From: Ruminococcus sp.
GTDB lineage: Bacteria; Bacillota; Clostridia; Oscillospirales; Ruminococcaceae
Direction: 5' to 3'
DNA: 47,507 nt
Assembly: GCA_017519145.1 (NCBI GenBank)
Contig: JAFWTA010000064.1
Coordinates: 1-47,507, forward strand
Shown here one piece after another: positions 1 through 9,066 of the stretch. The first letter of the stretch is position 1. Every line of letters starts with the position of its first letter. Under the pieces are notes generated by a model. The model saw nothing but the letters and a program-made list of their open reading frames with translations. It did no database searches and was not told where the DNA came from. The position numbers and the translations under genes are program-made.

Positions 1-72
1 ATTTCGTCGCCTTAAAAGCTGAAAGCGACGACCAGAGGCGCTGCCTCTGGACTCCGCCAAAGGAACACAGTC

Positions 73-213
73 CCTTTGGAATCCCTTACATAGGCTCGGC
101 GTACTTATTGCGCTGTAAGCGATGTACAAATATCATTTTTGATATTATTAAGCGAGTTTACGAGCGGCAACGTGGCAAGCGGTCGAGCTGGCTCAGCTCG
201 AAATTTTGATTTA
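73..213 (+). repeat. left copy of 141-bp inverted repeat
   Basis: Aligning this stretch with the reverse complement of 47367-47507 gives 141 positions with only two differences, near 167 and 206. The element contains short hairpins (CGAGCTGgctCAGCTCG; a TATCATTTTTGATA-type palindrome) and no open reading frame. In both copies it lies on the distal side of a GCCCC...GGGGC terminator downstream of a gene's stop codon, in the same orientation relative to that gene. This suggests a dispersed 3'-intergenic repeat family. Transposase-free mobility is possible but not shown. Confidence 0.85.
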
Positions 214-229
214 CCCGAATAAACACAAT

Positions 230-259
230 GCCCCTGAGCGCTTTGACACGCTCGGGGGC
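230..259 (-). terminator. terminator of the GH5 gene, repeat-family copy 1
   Basis: GCCCCTGAGCG and CGCTCGGGGGC form an 11-bp stem with one G-T wobble and an 8-nt loop. Read on the minus strand it follows the GH5 stop by about 30 bases and is followed by a T-rich ATTGTGTTTATT. Related hairpins, with shared flanks of the form AACACAATGCCCC and GGGGCAAAA, occur at 22320-22349 and 47315-47344. Confidence 0.75.
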
Positions 260-289
260 AAAATTTCTGTATTGAGATATGCTGTTGCG

Positions 290-2734
290 TTACAGTGATG
301 TGGGGAGCGAGGTGATGCTGTGGAGAAGGAAAAGCTGTATCGCCAGCGCATCATTGGAGGTGAGTCCCTTTACGCTTGTGTCACAGTCGCCGTTTGTGCG
401 TCCCTTCTCGGTGAGGTGGTTGGTGTCTGAGCCGCTTGTTCCGTATTTGTCGGGATTTGCAAGCGCCTGCATGATGAGGATCGCGTCTGCAAGCTCAACT
501 GTTCCGTCACAGTTTGTGTCGCCGTACACAGGCTTTTCCACAGGCTGTGTGCTGCTGTAATTGGTGGCAGGTGATGCCTTGCCTGCTATCTCCCCAAAGA
601 AGATCTGTCCCCACTCGGTAAGGCTGCTGCCGTCCCAGTCGTTGGAGAGGTCAAGATACTCAACACCGCCGCTGTTGCCCTTCCATGACCATGCAAGATA
701 ACCCATGTTCTTCTCAGCACAATAGCTCATTATCGCTGCCTCGTCTACATCGCCGTCGGTGTGTTTATAGCCGAATTCGCCGACTATTACGGGAGCTCCG
801 CAGCTCAGAGCCGAGTCAAGGTTTTCCTTTACCTGCTGTGCGTTTCCGCCTGCGTACTCATAGAGATGTGCGGAGAATACTGTGTTTTTCAGCGGATCGG
901 AAGCGAATACCTCTGCGCCCTTTTCACCGATGGACTTGGGGTACTGTCCCCAGCCTGCGCTGTCTATCATTATCATGTTCTCGATGCCGCCGTCACGGGC
1001 TGTCTTTATAGCGGACTTGGCACCCTCTGCCCATGTGCCGCTGTTCCACTGACCGTACCACTCGTTGGCGATGTTGAGGATAACTACGTCCTTATTTTTG
1101 TTGAGTATATCCTTCATCTCGCACCAGTACTCAGCAGCCTTTACGATGTCGGCTATGTTGTCGCTTCCCGTAGCGTCATGGGCTTCGAGAATGCATATCT
1201 GCTTGTTCTCGCGGCACCAGCCGATTATCTGCTCCAGCTCGGCGGCTGAGGTCTTGTCCCACTTCGCGCCGTCTGCACAGACTACTCGGATGGTGTTGGT
1301 GCCCTTAGCGGCTGCCGCCTTGATGGACTGCTCCGTATTGTTCTTGTACCACGCATGAGCCACGTTTATTCCCCTCATTATAAAGGGATTGCCGTTTGCG
1401 TCAAGTATCTGCTGCCCTGAGACCGTCATTCCCGAGTTTGTGGGCATGGGAGTTACTGTCTGCTGCGTTACGGTGGTGGTGACCGGTGTCGCTGTTGTAG
1501 TCGTTGTAGTTGACGTTGTGGAAGTTGAGGTCGTGGAGGTCGTTGTGGTCTTTGGCTTGCCTGCCCAGAGAATGGAATCGTTGTTGATGACCTCTATCAT
1601 CTTATTTACAACAGGCTCTGAAACAGAGTACCATGTGCAGGAGCTTCTGTTAAGATACCCGTGGCATTCGCCTGCGGACTGTGATGAGCTCACTACATTG
1701 TTGTCCCAGAGTACGCAGGGGATACCGATCTCCTTGGCTCTGGTGATGTATGTGTCAGTCCACTTTACGCGGGCTTCGGTGTTGTTGAAGTTTGAGGTTC
1801 CCATCTCACCGATGACAACGGGAACTCCTCTGTCGATGAAGGTGCTCTTGAGGCCGTTGAGGGTGCCCAGCAGGCTGTTTTTGTACTGGTCTGTAAATGT
1901 GCTGTGGTCGCCTACGGCGGTGTTCATGGTGAAGTCGTAGGGGACATAGGCGTGTATGGAAACTGCCACAAGGTCATCGTTTGGAACTGATATCCTTGTG
2001 TAAATGGTGGAGTCTGCGGAAGCGCAGTAGCCCGGCACCATGAGGAGACGATTCTTGTTGTTTTCAGATGAGGAGCTTCTGATAAGCTGCACGAAATCCG
2101 CGTCCAGCTTGTTAATGGTGTCCACCTCGTTCTGCTGAGGTCCCCACCACTCATGGGAAGTGCCCTTTGCACGGGGCTCGTTCATCGCCTCGAAGATGAG
2201 GTGCTGGTCGTAGTCCTTGAAAGCGTCGGCGATCTGCGTCCATAGCTTGATGAAGCGCGGCTTCATCTGGTCGTAGGCGGTCCCCAGATCACCGCGGTCG
2301 ATCCAGTCCTCGTGGTGGAGGTTGAGGATAACGTACATATCGTTGCTGATACCGTAGTCCACCACCTCCTTGACCCTTGCCATCCACTGAGGATCCACAT
2401 TATTGTCGCCGTCAAGGTGATTGTACCATGTTGTGGGGATTCGTACAGTGTTGAAGCCCTTTGCCTTTACGGCGTCGATCATTGCCTTCGAGGTCTTGGG
2501 GTTGCCCCAGCTGGTCTCGGTTGCCAGACCCGAGGCAAATCCGCCGTGTGAGTCGAGAGTGTTTCCGAGATTCCAGCCTATCTTCATGTTCTCGGTTATC
2601 TCGAATGCTGTCATATAGTCGGCGGCATCGGCTGTGAGCTGTGTGGTCGGTGCAGCCTTCAGCGATGCCAGCATACATAATGCTGCCGCGGAAAGGCTCA
2701 CCACGCGTTTGATGAATTTGTTCTTTTCTCGCAT
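290..2734 (-). CDS. secreted bimodular GH5-GH5 enzyme (cellulase/mannanase-like) with dockerin
   Basis: An 814-residue secreted plant-fibre hydrolase. Residues 1-38 are a signal peptide. Residues 40-390 are a GH5 catalytic domain (GWNLGNTLD at 53-61, acid/base Glu186 in the MNEP motif, nucleophile Glu310 in VIGEMG) resembling GH5_4 endoglucanases. A Thr-rich linker spans about 394-432. Residues 435-720 are a second GH5 domain with GINVAHAWY, Glu558 (ANEWY) and Glu653 (VGEFG), closest in motif to GH5_8 beta-mannanases. A dockerin with two calcium-loop repeats follows at about 738-808, so the enzyme should dock onto a cohesin scaffold. The start has a strong SD (AGGAGGAATAAT). The gene is monocistronic with its own promoter and terminator. 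Family calls are firm; substrate assignment for each domain is inference. Confidence 0.93.
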   Translation of the reverse strand: MREKNKFIKRVVSLSAAALCMLASLKAAPTTQLTADAADYMTAFEITENMKIGWNLGNTLDSHGGFASGLATETSWGNPKTSKAMIDAVKAKGFNTVRIPTTWYNHLDGDNNVDPQWMARVKEVVDYGISNDMYVILNLHHEDWIDRGDLGTAYDQMKPRFIKLWTQIADAFKDYDQHLIFEAMNEPRAKGTSHEWWGPQQNEVDTINKLDADFVQLIRSSSSENNKNRLLMVPGYCASADSTIYTRISVPNDDLVAVSIHAYVPYDFTMNTAVGDHSTFTDQYKNSLLGTLNGLKSTFIDRGVPVVIGEMGTSNFNNTEARVKWTDTYITRAKEIGIPCVLWDNNVVSSSQSAGECHGYLNRSSCTWYSVSEPVVNKMIEVINNDSILWAGKPKTTTTSTTSTSTTSTTTTTTATPVTTTVTQQTVTPMPTNSGMTVSGQQILDANGNPFIMRGINVAHAWYKNNTEQSIKAAAAKGTNTIRVVCADGAKWDKTSAAELEQIIGWCRENKQICILEAHDATGSDNIADIVKAAEYWCEMKDILNKNKDVVILNIANEWYGQWNSGTWAEGAKSAIKTARDGGIENMIMIDSAGWGQYPKSIGEKGAEVFASDPLKNTVFSAHLYEYAGGNAQQVKENLDSALSCGAPVIVGEFGYKHTDGDVDEAAIMSYCAEKNMGYLAWSWKGNSGGVEYLDLSNDWDGSSLTEWGQIFFGEIAGKASPATNYSSTQPVEKPVYGDTNCDGTVELADAILIMQALANPDKYGTSGSDTNHLTEKGRTNGDCDTSVKGLTSNDALAIQLFLLHSITSLPTSL

Positions 2735-2836
2735 ATTATTCCTCCTATTCTAAGAATGTTGCTGGCGACTCAGTGCAGGAAGTCTCCAAATCAATATCCC
2801 TTGCAGCCTCGGGCTTAAAGCCCTGCTGCTGCTTAA

Positions 2837-2865
2837 ATGATACAACAGGCAGCGCGAAAAGTCAA
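2837..2865 (-). promoter_or_regulatory. promoter of the GH5 gene
   Basis: Read on the minus strand, TTGACT (2865-2860) and TATCAT (2842-2837) are separated by exactly 17 bases, a good sigma-A match. The start codon is about 100 bases downstream, leaving a leader with a small hairpin and an AGGAGG SD. Confidence 0.65.
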
Positions 2866-3163
2866 TACTTGTAATAGCAAATGGGACAAACTGCAAATAA
2901 TTCGGGATATTCTACAATATCGCGGAGCGTGGCTTGTGTGATGTGTCAATACAACGGGTTAAATGATGCAGGATTAATTTACTGCGAGTTTATTGTAAAA
3001 ACCGCCGCTTCTGCCGTAAAACAGGGAGATGAGCGGCAGTTCCCGAGAGTTTGGACAGCTGAACTTAAAACAACACTATTTAAGCTTAAATTTAAGCCCG
3101 AGACAGGTGCGTAAAGCGGTAGGACCAATGTGCGGGAAGTCCCCATTATTTTCCGAAAAAAGC

Positions 3164-3192
3164 TTGCATTTTGGGCAGAATGATGTTATAAT
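3164..3192 (+). promoter_or_regulatory. promoter of the yicC-to-spoVM operon
   Basis: TTGCAT (3164-3169), 17 bases, then a perfect TATAAT (3187-3192). It lies about 54 bases before the proposed GTG start of yicC. No other equally good promoter was noticed before the end of this gene series near 16966. Confidence 0.75.
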
Positions 3193-3245
3193 AATATAAT
3201 AGCATAGTTATGCATAAAAATATCATTCAGAAAGCGGGCGATAAG

Positions 3246-4124
3246 GTGCTTAGAAGTATGACAGGCTACGGAAGAGCGCAGCAGATACTTAACGGACGCG
3301 ATATCCTTGTGGAGATCCGCTCCGTCAATCATAGATATTACGAGTATTCCTCAAGAGTCCCAAGAACCTACAGCTACATCGACGAAAAGCTGAAGGCTCT
3401 GCTGAAGAACGGGATCTCACGAGGCAAGGTCGAGGTATCCGTCACTATAAACAATATCGAGGGAAAGGATACCGAGATCGCCATCAATAAAGGCGCGGCA
3501 GAGGGCTATGTGAACGCTCTCAGAAGCATTGCCGATGAGCTCGGCGTGGAGGACGATATCACCCTTTCAAAGCTCATGAAGCTTCCTGATATCTTCAATA
3601 TACAGAAAACACCCGACGACGAGGAACAGGTCTGGGAGGACGTCTCAAAGGTGGCTTCCGAGGCCATTCAGCGCTTTGTTGAAATGCGTCAGGTGGAGGG
3701 CGAGCGCCTGAAAAAGGACATCACCGAAAAGGCTGAGGGTATCCTCACCATGGTTGGCAGGGTGGAGGAGCTTTCTCCCCTTACCGTGGAAAACTACAGG
3801 AACAGGCTCTACAAGAAGCTCAGCGAGGTCCTTGAGGGCAAGGACATAGACGACCAGAGAGTTCTTACCGAGGCTGCCGTTTTTGCCGAGAAGATCGCTG
3901 TTGACGAGGAGACCGTCCGTCTCAGGAGCCATATCGCTCAGCTGGAGTCAATGATCTCGGGCGACGAGGCAGTGGGAAGAAAGCTGGACTTCATCGTGCA
4001 GGAAATGAACCGCGAGGTAAACACCATCGGTTCAAAGGCTCAGGATCTCAATATCACCAAGGTAGTCGTTGATATGAAGGCTGAGATCGAAAAGATCCGC
4101 GAGCAGATCCAGAATATAGAATAA
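3246..4124 (+). CDS. yicC: YicC/YloC-family endoribonuclease
   Basis: A 292-residue member of the YicC family, which includes stress-associated endoribonucleases. The N-terminal signature RSMTGYGRA and the C-terminal [10 protein letters not shown](K) segment followed by a helical end are both typical. I place the start at GTG 3246, giving [11 protein letters not shown] as in relatives. An in-frame ATG at 3210 would add 12 residues unlike the family and has no better SD. It is the first gene of the long operon, followed four bases later by remA, the same yloC-ylzA-gmk-rpoZ order as in Bacillus subtilis. Family identity is secure; the RNA targets here are unknown. Confidence 0.9.
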   Translation: MLRSMTGYGRAQQILNGRDILVEIRSVNHRYYEYSSRVPRTYSYIDEKLKALLKNGISRGKVEVSVTINNIEGKDTEIAINKGAAEGYVNALRSIADELGVEDDITLSKLMKLPDIFNIQKTPDDEEQVWEDVSKVASEAIQRFVEMRQVEGERLKKDITEKAEGILTMVGRVEELSPLTVENYRNRLYKKLSEVLEGKDIDDQRVLTEAAVFAEKIAVDEETVRLRSHIAQLESMISGDEAVGRKLDFIVQEMNREVNTIGSKAQDLNITKVVVDMKAEIEKIREQIQNIE

Positions 4125-4128
4125 GCCT

Positions 4129-4386
4129 ATGAAGCTCATTAATATAGGCTACGGAAATATGGTGTCCTCGGAGAGGATAGTCGCCGTTGTAAGCCCCGAA
4201 TCAGCGCCTATAAAGCGCCTCGTTCAGGAGGCGCGCGACGACGGCAGAGCTGTGGACGCCACCTACGGAAGAAAGACAAGAGCCGTTATGATAATGGACA
4301 GCGGTCACATTATCCTGTCCTCGCTCATAACCGAGACTCTTGCGGCAAGGATAAACGGATCGGGAGGTTCTGACGACGATGAATAA
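4129..4386 (+). CDS. remA: RemA-like DUF370 DNA-binding regulator
   Basis: An 85-residue protein of the DUF370/RemA family. In B. subtilis RemA is a DNA-binding activator of biofilm matrix and osmoprotection genes. The N-terminal [17 protein letters not shown] and the central [11 protein letters not shown]...[11 protein letters not shown] segment are characteristic. Length matches the family. It lies between yicC and gmk, overlapping gmk by 8 bases, its usual position in Firmicutes. Whether it controls matrix genes in this organism is not evident, since no matrix operon is present in the window. Confidence 0.9.
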   Translation: MKLINIGYGNMVSSERIVAVVSPESAPIKRLVQEARDDGRAVDATYGRKTRAVMIMDSGHIILSSLITETLAARINGSGGSDDDE

Positions 4387-4984
4387 GGGCAGACTTATTG
4401 TATTATCCGCTCCCTCGGGCTGCGGAAAAGGTACCATACTTGCGGAGGTGTTCAAGGATCCGCACTTTGCGCTTTCTGTTTCCGCAACTACAAGGGCTCC
4501 CCGAGAGGGCGAAGCGGACGGTGTCAACTACCACTTCCTTACAAGGGAGGACTTCGAGCAGAGGATAGCAGACGGCAAGTTCATCGAGTACGCAGAGTAT
4601 TGTGATAATCTCTACGGAACTCTCATGAGCGAGGTGGACGACCGCCTTGAACAGGGACTCAATGTGGTGCTTGAAATAGAGACCAAGGGTGCTATGAAGG
4701 TCCGCGAAAAGCGTCCCGATGCTATTTTTATATTCGTTCTGCCGCCTTCTGTGGCAGAGCTGAGACGCAGGCTGAAAAAGCGCGGCACAGAGACTGATGA
4801 TGTCATCGAAAAGCGCGTTTCACAGGCTGCATGGGAGATAGAACAGGCTCCCAAATACGATTATGTCATTGTCAACGACGCCCTTGAGGACGCCGTAAGC
4901 GACTTCTTCGCGGTAATGCGCGCAGAAAAGCTTAAAGCGGAGTTTTCGGGCGATATTATAGAAGAGGTGTTGAAAAATGCTTAG
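4379..4984 (+). CDS. gmk: guanylate kinase
   Basis: A 201-residue guanylate kinase (GMP + ATP to GDP + ADP), an essential step in guanine nucleotide supply. The P-loop [10 protein letters not shown] sits at residues 10-19, followed by the GMP-binding [21 protein letters not shown] region and the C-terminal [14 protein letters not shown] typical of the family. In the P-loop the last two residues are Gly-Thr where many homologues have Ser-Thr. The gene overlaps remA and rpoZ by 8 bases each, indicating translational coupling in the operon. Confidence 0.97.
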   Translation: MNKGRLIVLSAPSGCGKGTILAEVFKDPHFALSVSATTRAPREGEADGVNYHFLTREDFEQRIADGKFIEYAEYCDNLYGTLMSEVDDRLEQGLNVVLEIETKGAMKVREKRPDAIFIFVLPPSVAELRRRLKKRGTETDDVIEKRVSQAAWEIEQAPKYDYVIVNDALEDAVSDFFAVMRAEKLKAEFSGDIIEEVLKNA

Positions 4985-5186
4985 ACCCGCAGTAAACCAG
5001 ATCATCACAAAGAATGAGAGCTGCTATTCGCTCGTTATCGCTGTTGCGAAGCGTGCAAGACAGATCTCCGAGGAGCTCTGCAAGAACAATGAGACCCTTG
5101 AGGAGAAGCCTGTCAAGACAGCTGTTGAGGAGCTCGCAAGCGGCAAGTGCAAGATAGTGAGCGCTGCTCCCCAGACTAACGAGTAA
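4977..5186 (+). CDS. rpoZ: RNA polymerase omega subunit
   Basis: A 69-residue omega subunit that helps assemble RNA polymerase around the beta-prime subunit. The N-terminal MLRPAVNQI and the motif SLVIAVAKRARQISEE are characteristic. The length suits the shorter Firmicutes forms. It follows gmk with an 8-base overlap, and its TAA shares a base with the ATG of priA, the standard gmk-rpoZ-priA arrangement (coaBC, which sits between rpoZ and priA in B. subtilis, is absent here). Confidence 0.93.
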   Translation: MLRPAVNQIITKNESCYSLVIAVAKRARQISEELCKNNETLEEKPVKTAVEELASGKCKIVSAAPQTNE

Positions 5187-7636
5187 TGCCCCTCATTGCG
5201 GAGACCGCAGTCAGCGGAACAGCCTATTCATTCGATATGCTGTTCAGCTATGCAGTCCCCGACAGGCTCGCGGCTGTCATTGCCTGCGGCTGTCGGGTGC
5301 TGGTACCCTTCGGCAGGGGGAACAAACGCAGGATAGGTGTTGTCATGAAGCTCTCACAGGGCGAGGCAAAGGGGCTGAAATCCCTTGTGTCCCTTGTGGA
5401 CGAGACTCCCGTGGTCTCGGAGGAGCTTCTCGGACTTGCCTTCTACCTTCGCGAGCAGACCTTCTGCACTTACTTTGATGCGGTAAAAGCCATGCTTCCG
5501 CCTGCCATGAGCGTCAGCGCAAAAGAGACGTTCAGGCTTGTTAAGAATTTCACGGACATTTCTTCACTCAGTCCTCAGGCGGCTGAGCTGCTTCAGGTGC
5601 TCTCCTGCACCGAGGGCAGCAAGGAGCTCAATGAGGCGGTGGAGAAGCATATCATTGACAACGGAAGGCGGCTCACCGACGAGCTCTGCGACGCAGGCGC
5701 CCTTGACTCGGATAACGTGTTCAGGCAGGCTGTGGGCGACGCGGCAGTGAGAATGGTACGCCTTACGGACAAGTATATGAGCACCCCCGAGGACTTTGAT
5801 CTCACACCCAAGCAGAAGGCTGTTGCGGACTTCCTTGCGGAGTTCGGAGCTGCTGCGGTCAGGGAGGCTGCATATATGTGCGGCGTCACCGAGGCTGTGG
5901 TTAAAAGGCTCTGCGCCAGCGGCGCCGCCGAGGAGTACGAGGCGGAGGTGCTGAGAAGGGTGGAGGACTTCGCCGACGAGGTGAGACGCCCCGAGGATAT
6001 AGTCCTCTCTGCCGAGCAGCAGAGGGCAAGGGACGCGGTATACGAGCAGATGACCACGGGGAAGCCTGCGGTGTTCCTGCTCCACGGCGTTACGGGAAGC
6101 GGCAAGACCTCTGTCTTTGAAAAGCTCATTGACGATACCGTGAAAAGCGGCAGACAGGCTATGCTCCTTATCCCCGAGATAGGACTTACACCGCAGATAC
6201 TGAAACGCTTCAGGTCGATGTTCGGAGAGAGAGTCGCTGTTATTCACAGCGGTCTGTCACTGGGTCAGAGACTTGACGAATACAAGAGAATAAAACGGGG
6301 CGACGCAGACATCGTTATCGGTACGAGAAGCGCCGTTTTCGCGCCCCTTGACAATATAGGACTCATCATCATTGATGAGGAGGGCGAGCGCTCCTACAAG
6401 TCGGACAGCTCACCCAGATATACCACACATGACATCGCCAAGCAGCGCTGTGCCTTTCACGGTGCGTCACTGCTGCTGGCTTCGGCAACTCCTTCCATCG
6501 AGAGCTATTACCTCGCCGAAAGGGGAGCGTACAGGCTCCTTGAGATGAAGGAGAGGTACCGCAATGCGCCGCTGCCCGAGGTGAGCATAGTCGATATGAA
6601 CCTCGAGCGCGGCGAGGGCAACCGCACGGAATTCAGCCGCAGACTGGCTGAGGAGATAAACGCTAACCTGAAAAAGGGAGAGCAGTCCATACTGCTGCTC
6701 AACAGGCGCGGATATCATACCATCATAAGCTGCTGTGACTGCTATCAGCCCGTGTACTGCCCCAACTGTTCGGTGCCGCTGACATATCACAAGAAAAACA
6801 ACAAGCTGATGTGCCACTACTGCGGATACGTCAGCGAACCTGTGACGGTGTGTCCGTCCTGCGGCTCGGAGCGCCTGAAAAATATGGGCTTCGGCACACA
6901 GAAACTGGAGGAGGAGCTGTCTGTGTTCTTCCCCAAGGCGAGAGTGCTCCGCATGGACGCGGATACTACCTTTTCACGTTATTCCTACGAGAAGAACTTC
7001 ACCGACTTCCGCGAGGGAAAGTACGATATAATGATAGGCACCCAGATGATAGGCAAGGGACTCGATTTCCCCAATGTCACTCTGGTAGGTGTGCTGTCTG
7101 TGGATAAGGCGCTGTATGCAGGGGACTTCCGAAGCTATGAGCGCACCTTCTCCCTCATCACTCAGGTGGTGGGACGAGGCGGACGCGGAGGCAGCCGCGG
7201 AAGAGCTATACTCCAGACCTTTATCCCCGAGCATTATATCATGAACCTTGCGGCGGCTCAGGACTACAAGGGCTTCTACAACGAGGAGATAGCCATACGC
7301 CGCGCTATGATATTCCCGCCCCTCTGCGATATGTGCATTTTCTGTTTTTCGGGAAATGAGGACATCACCGTGAGACTGGGCGCGGAGGCTGTGCTGCGGC
7401 TCATGAACGGCAGACTCAGGGAGATACAGCCCAAAACTCCTGTGAGAGTGCTGGGACCCGTCCGCTGCTCATACGGCAGGATAAACGGAAAGTACCGCTA
7501 CCGTATTATAATGAAATGCAAGAACACCGCCGAGATGAGAGGATTTATAAGCGGTATCCTCACAGAGTCGGCAAAACTGAAGGAAATGAGAAATACTTCC
7601 CTGTACGCCGATATGAACGGCGATGTGGGAGTCTGA
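5186..7636 (+). CDS. priA: primosomal replication restart helicase PriA
   Basis: An 816-residue PriA, the 3'-5' helicase that reloads the replisome at stalled forks. An N-terminal fork-binding domain is followed by the Walker A motif HGVTGSGKTS near residue 300, the Walker B IIIDEEGERSYK, and the helicase C lobe with IGTQMIGKGLDF. A zinc-binding insertion holds paired cysteines (CCDCYQPVYCPNC ... MCHYCG ... CPSCGS). The DExH box reads DEEG rather than the usual DEEH. Length is slightly above typical. It sits in the conserved place before def and fmt. Confidence 0.97.
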   Translation: MPLIAETAVSGTAYSFDMLFSYAVPDRLAAVIACGCRVLVPFGRGNKRRIGVVMKLSQGEAKGLKSLVSLVDETPVVSEELLGLAFYLREQTFCTYFDAVKAMLPPAMSVSAKETFRLVKNFTDISSLSPQAAELLQVLSCTEGSKELNEAVEKHIIDNGRRLTDELCDAGALDSDNVFRQAVGDAAVRMVRLTDKYMSTPEDFDLTPKQKAVADFLAEFGAAAVREAAYMCGVTEAVVKRLCASGAAEEYEAEVLRRVEDFADEVRRPEDIVLSAEQQRARDAVYEQMTTGKPAVFLLHGVTGSGKTSVFEKLIDDTVKSGRQAMLLIPEIGLTPQILKRFRSMFGERVAVIHSGLSLGQRLDEYKRIKRGDADIVIGTRSAVFAPLDNIGLIIIDEEGERSYKSDSSPRYTTHDIAKQRCAFHGASLLLASATPSIESYYLAERGAYRLLEMKERYRNAPLPEVSIVDMNLERGEGNRTEFSRRLAEEINANLKKGEQSILLLNRRGYHTIISCCDCYQPVYCPNCSVPLTYHKKNNKLMCHYCGYVSEPVTVCPSCGSERLKNMGFGTQKLEEELSVFFPKARVLRMDADTTFSRYSYEKNFTDFREGKYDIMIGTQMIGKGLDFPNVTLVGVLSVDKALYAGDFRSYERTFSLITQVVGRGGRGGSRGRAILQTFIPEHYIMNLAAAQDYKGFYNEEIAIRRAMIFPPLCDMCIFCFSGNEDITVRLGAEAVLRLMNGRLREIQPKTPVRVLGPVRCSYGRINGKYRYRIIMKCKNTAEMRGFISGILTESAKLKEMRNTSLYADMNGDVGV

Positions 7637-7657
7637 AATGCAAAAGGAATTGATCGA

Positions 7658-8125
7658 ATGGCACTTAGAAGAATTTTAACAGATAAGGACGAGATGCTCC
7701 ACAAGGTCTGCAAGCCTGTGGATAAGTTTGACGAGAAGCTGGCTCAACTCCTCGATGATATGCACGAGACACTCAACAAGGCTGAGGGTGTGGGACTTGC
7801 GGCTCCTCAGATAGGCATCTGCCGCAGGATATTCATCATGCACCTTGACGAAAATGATATCGTCGAGGCTATCAACCCCGAGGTGACTCAGAAGGAGGGC
7901 AAGCAGCGCGTTCAGGAGGGCTGCCTCTCCTGCCCCAATGTATGGGGATACGTCACAAGACCTGCAAGCTGTCACCTGAAGGCTCAGGACAGGAACGGCA
8001 ACTGGTTCGAACGCGATTTTACCGAGCTGGGCGCACAGTGTACCTGCCATGAGAACGACCACCTTGACGGTCATATCTTCACTGAGATAGTGGAGGAATT
8101 CTTTGTTCCCGAGGAGAGCAAGTAA
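7658..8125 (+). CDS. def: peptide deformylase
   Basis: A 155-residue peptide deformylase that removes the formyl group from nascent N-termini. All three metal-site motifs are visible: EGVGLAAPQIG, EGCLSCP and HENDHLDG. The extra Cys in EGCLSCP and the Asn in HENDH are unremarkable variants. The stop overlaps the start of fmt by one base (TAATG), so deformylation and formylation enzymes are co-translated, as in many bacteria. Confidence 0.97.
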   Translation: MALRRILTDKDEMLHKVCKPVDKFDEKLAQLLDDMHETLNKAEGVGLAAPQIGICRRIFIMHLDENDIVEAINPEVTQKEGKQRVQEGCLSCPNVWGYVTRPASCHLKAQDRNGNWFERDFTELGAQCTCHENDHLDGHIFTEIVEEFFVPEESK

Positions 8126-9054
8126 TGAAGATAGTATTTATGGGAACTCCCGATTTTGCCGTTCCGTGCCTGCGTACTCTCGCTGAGAGCGCACATGAGG
8201 TGGCAGCGGTGTTCACCCAGCCCGACAAGCCCAAGGGACGCGGCTATAAGCTCATACCAACTCCCGTAAAGGCTGCGGCGGCTGAATATGATATCCCCGT
8301 GTACCAGCCCCTCTCACTGAGAAAGGGCGAGGACGCAGAGGAGTCCATGAGGGTGCTGAGGGAGACAGCTCCCGACCTCATAGTCGTAACGGCATACGGT
8401 CAGATACTCCCCAAGGAGATACTGGAGCTGCCCAAATACGGCTGTATCAATATCCACGCTTCGCTCCTGCCCAAGTACAGAGGAGCGGCTCCCATAAACT
8501 GGGTGCTCCTCAACGGCGAGAAGGAGACAGGCGTCACCTCGATGCAGATGAGCGAGGGACTTGATACGGGCGATATGCTCATAAAGAAAGCAACTCCCAT
8601 AGGCGAGAACGAGACCTGTGAGGAGCTGTATGCAAGACTTTCCGCAATGGGCGGAGAGGTGCTTGCGGAGACAATAGACGCACTGGAAAAGGGAAGCCTT
8701 TCCCCCGAGGTGCAGGACGACAGCCTGAGCTGCTATTCTCCCATGATACGCAAGGAGATGAGCGCTCTGGATTTCTCAAAGACAGCGGCGGAGGTACACA
8801 ACACCATCCGCGGCGTAACGGGCTTTACTATGCTGGAGGGCAAGCGCCTGAAGGTGTTCGCCTCCCGTATCGCCGAGGGCAGCTTTGACACCGCAGAGAA
8901 CGGCTCTGTGGTGGATACGAAGCGATTCGCGGTAAAGTGCGGCGACGGCAGGGCGGTCATCTTCACCGAGGTACAGCCCGAGGGCAAAAAACGCATGAAA
9001 ACAGAGGACTTTCTCAGAGGCAGGAAGCTCACTGAGGGAGAACTCCTCGGATAA
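8125..9054 (+). CDS. fmt: methionyl-tRNA formyltransferase
   Basis: A 309-residue enzyme that transfers a formyl group from 10-formyl-THF to initiator Met-tRNA. The N-terminal KIVFMGTPDFAVPCL, the folate/catalytic signature SLLPKYRGAAPINW and a C-terminal OB-like domain (KTAAEVHNTIRGV onward) are all present. Length is normal. Translationally coupled to def and followed 12 bases later by a zinc protease gene with its own SD (AAGGAGGAAG). Confidence 0.97.
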   Translation: MKIVFMGTPDFAVPCLRTLAESAHEVAAVFTQPDKPKGRGYKLIPTPVKAAAAEYDIPVYQPLSLRKGEDAEESMRVLRETAPDLIVVTAYGQILPKEILELPKYGCINIHASLLPKYRGAAPINWVLLNGEKETGVTSMQMSEGLDTGDMLIKKATPIGENETCEELYARLSAMGGEVLAETIDALEKGSLSPEVQDDSLSCYSPMIRKEMSALDFSKTAAEVHNTIRGVTGFTMLEGKRLKVFASRIAEGSFDTAENGSVVDTKRFAVKCGDGRAVIFTEVQPEGKKRMKTEDFLRGRKLTEGELLG

Positions 9055-9066
9055 GGAGGAAGATCT

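Larger units (their letters stand above)
1..289. other. intergenic region with hairpins, left repeat and terminator
   Basis: No gene is seen here. The stretch holds several inverted repeats: CCAGAGGC/GCCTCTGG at 32-50 (3-nt loop), CCAAAGG/CCTTTGG at 57-79, ATATCA/TGATAT around 131-146 and CGAGCTG/CAGCTCG at 184-200. Bases 73-213 recur, inverted, at the right end of the window. A terminator-like hairpin lies at 230-259, just downstream of the leftward GH5 gene. The region reads as a dispersed structured repeat placed at the 3' end of a transcription unit. Confidence 0.7.
2735..3209. other. divergent intergenic region between GH5 gene and yicC operon
   Basis: About 475 bases separate the leftward GH5 gene from the rightward yicC operon. 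Each has a sigma-A-like promoter (annotated separately). The GH5 leader of roughly 100 nt contains a GGGCTT/AAGCCC hairpin around 2810-2825. The remaining centre (about 2870-3160) shows nothing I can name. A 77-codon open frame at 2881-3114 has no SD and no recognisable family. Confidence 0.6.

Noticed and set aside
2881-3114. 77-codon open frame in the GH5/yicC intergenic region
   Set aside because: It has no SD, no recognisable domain and overlaps the promoter-rich divergent region; composition does not look coding.
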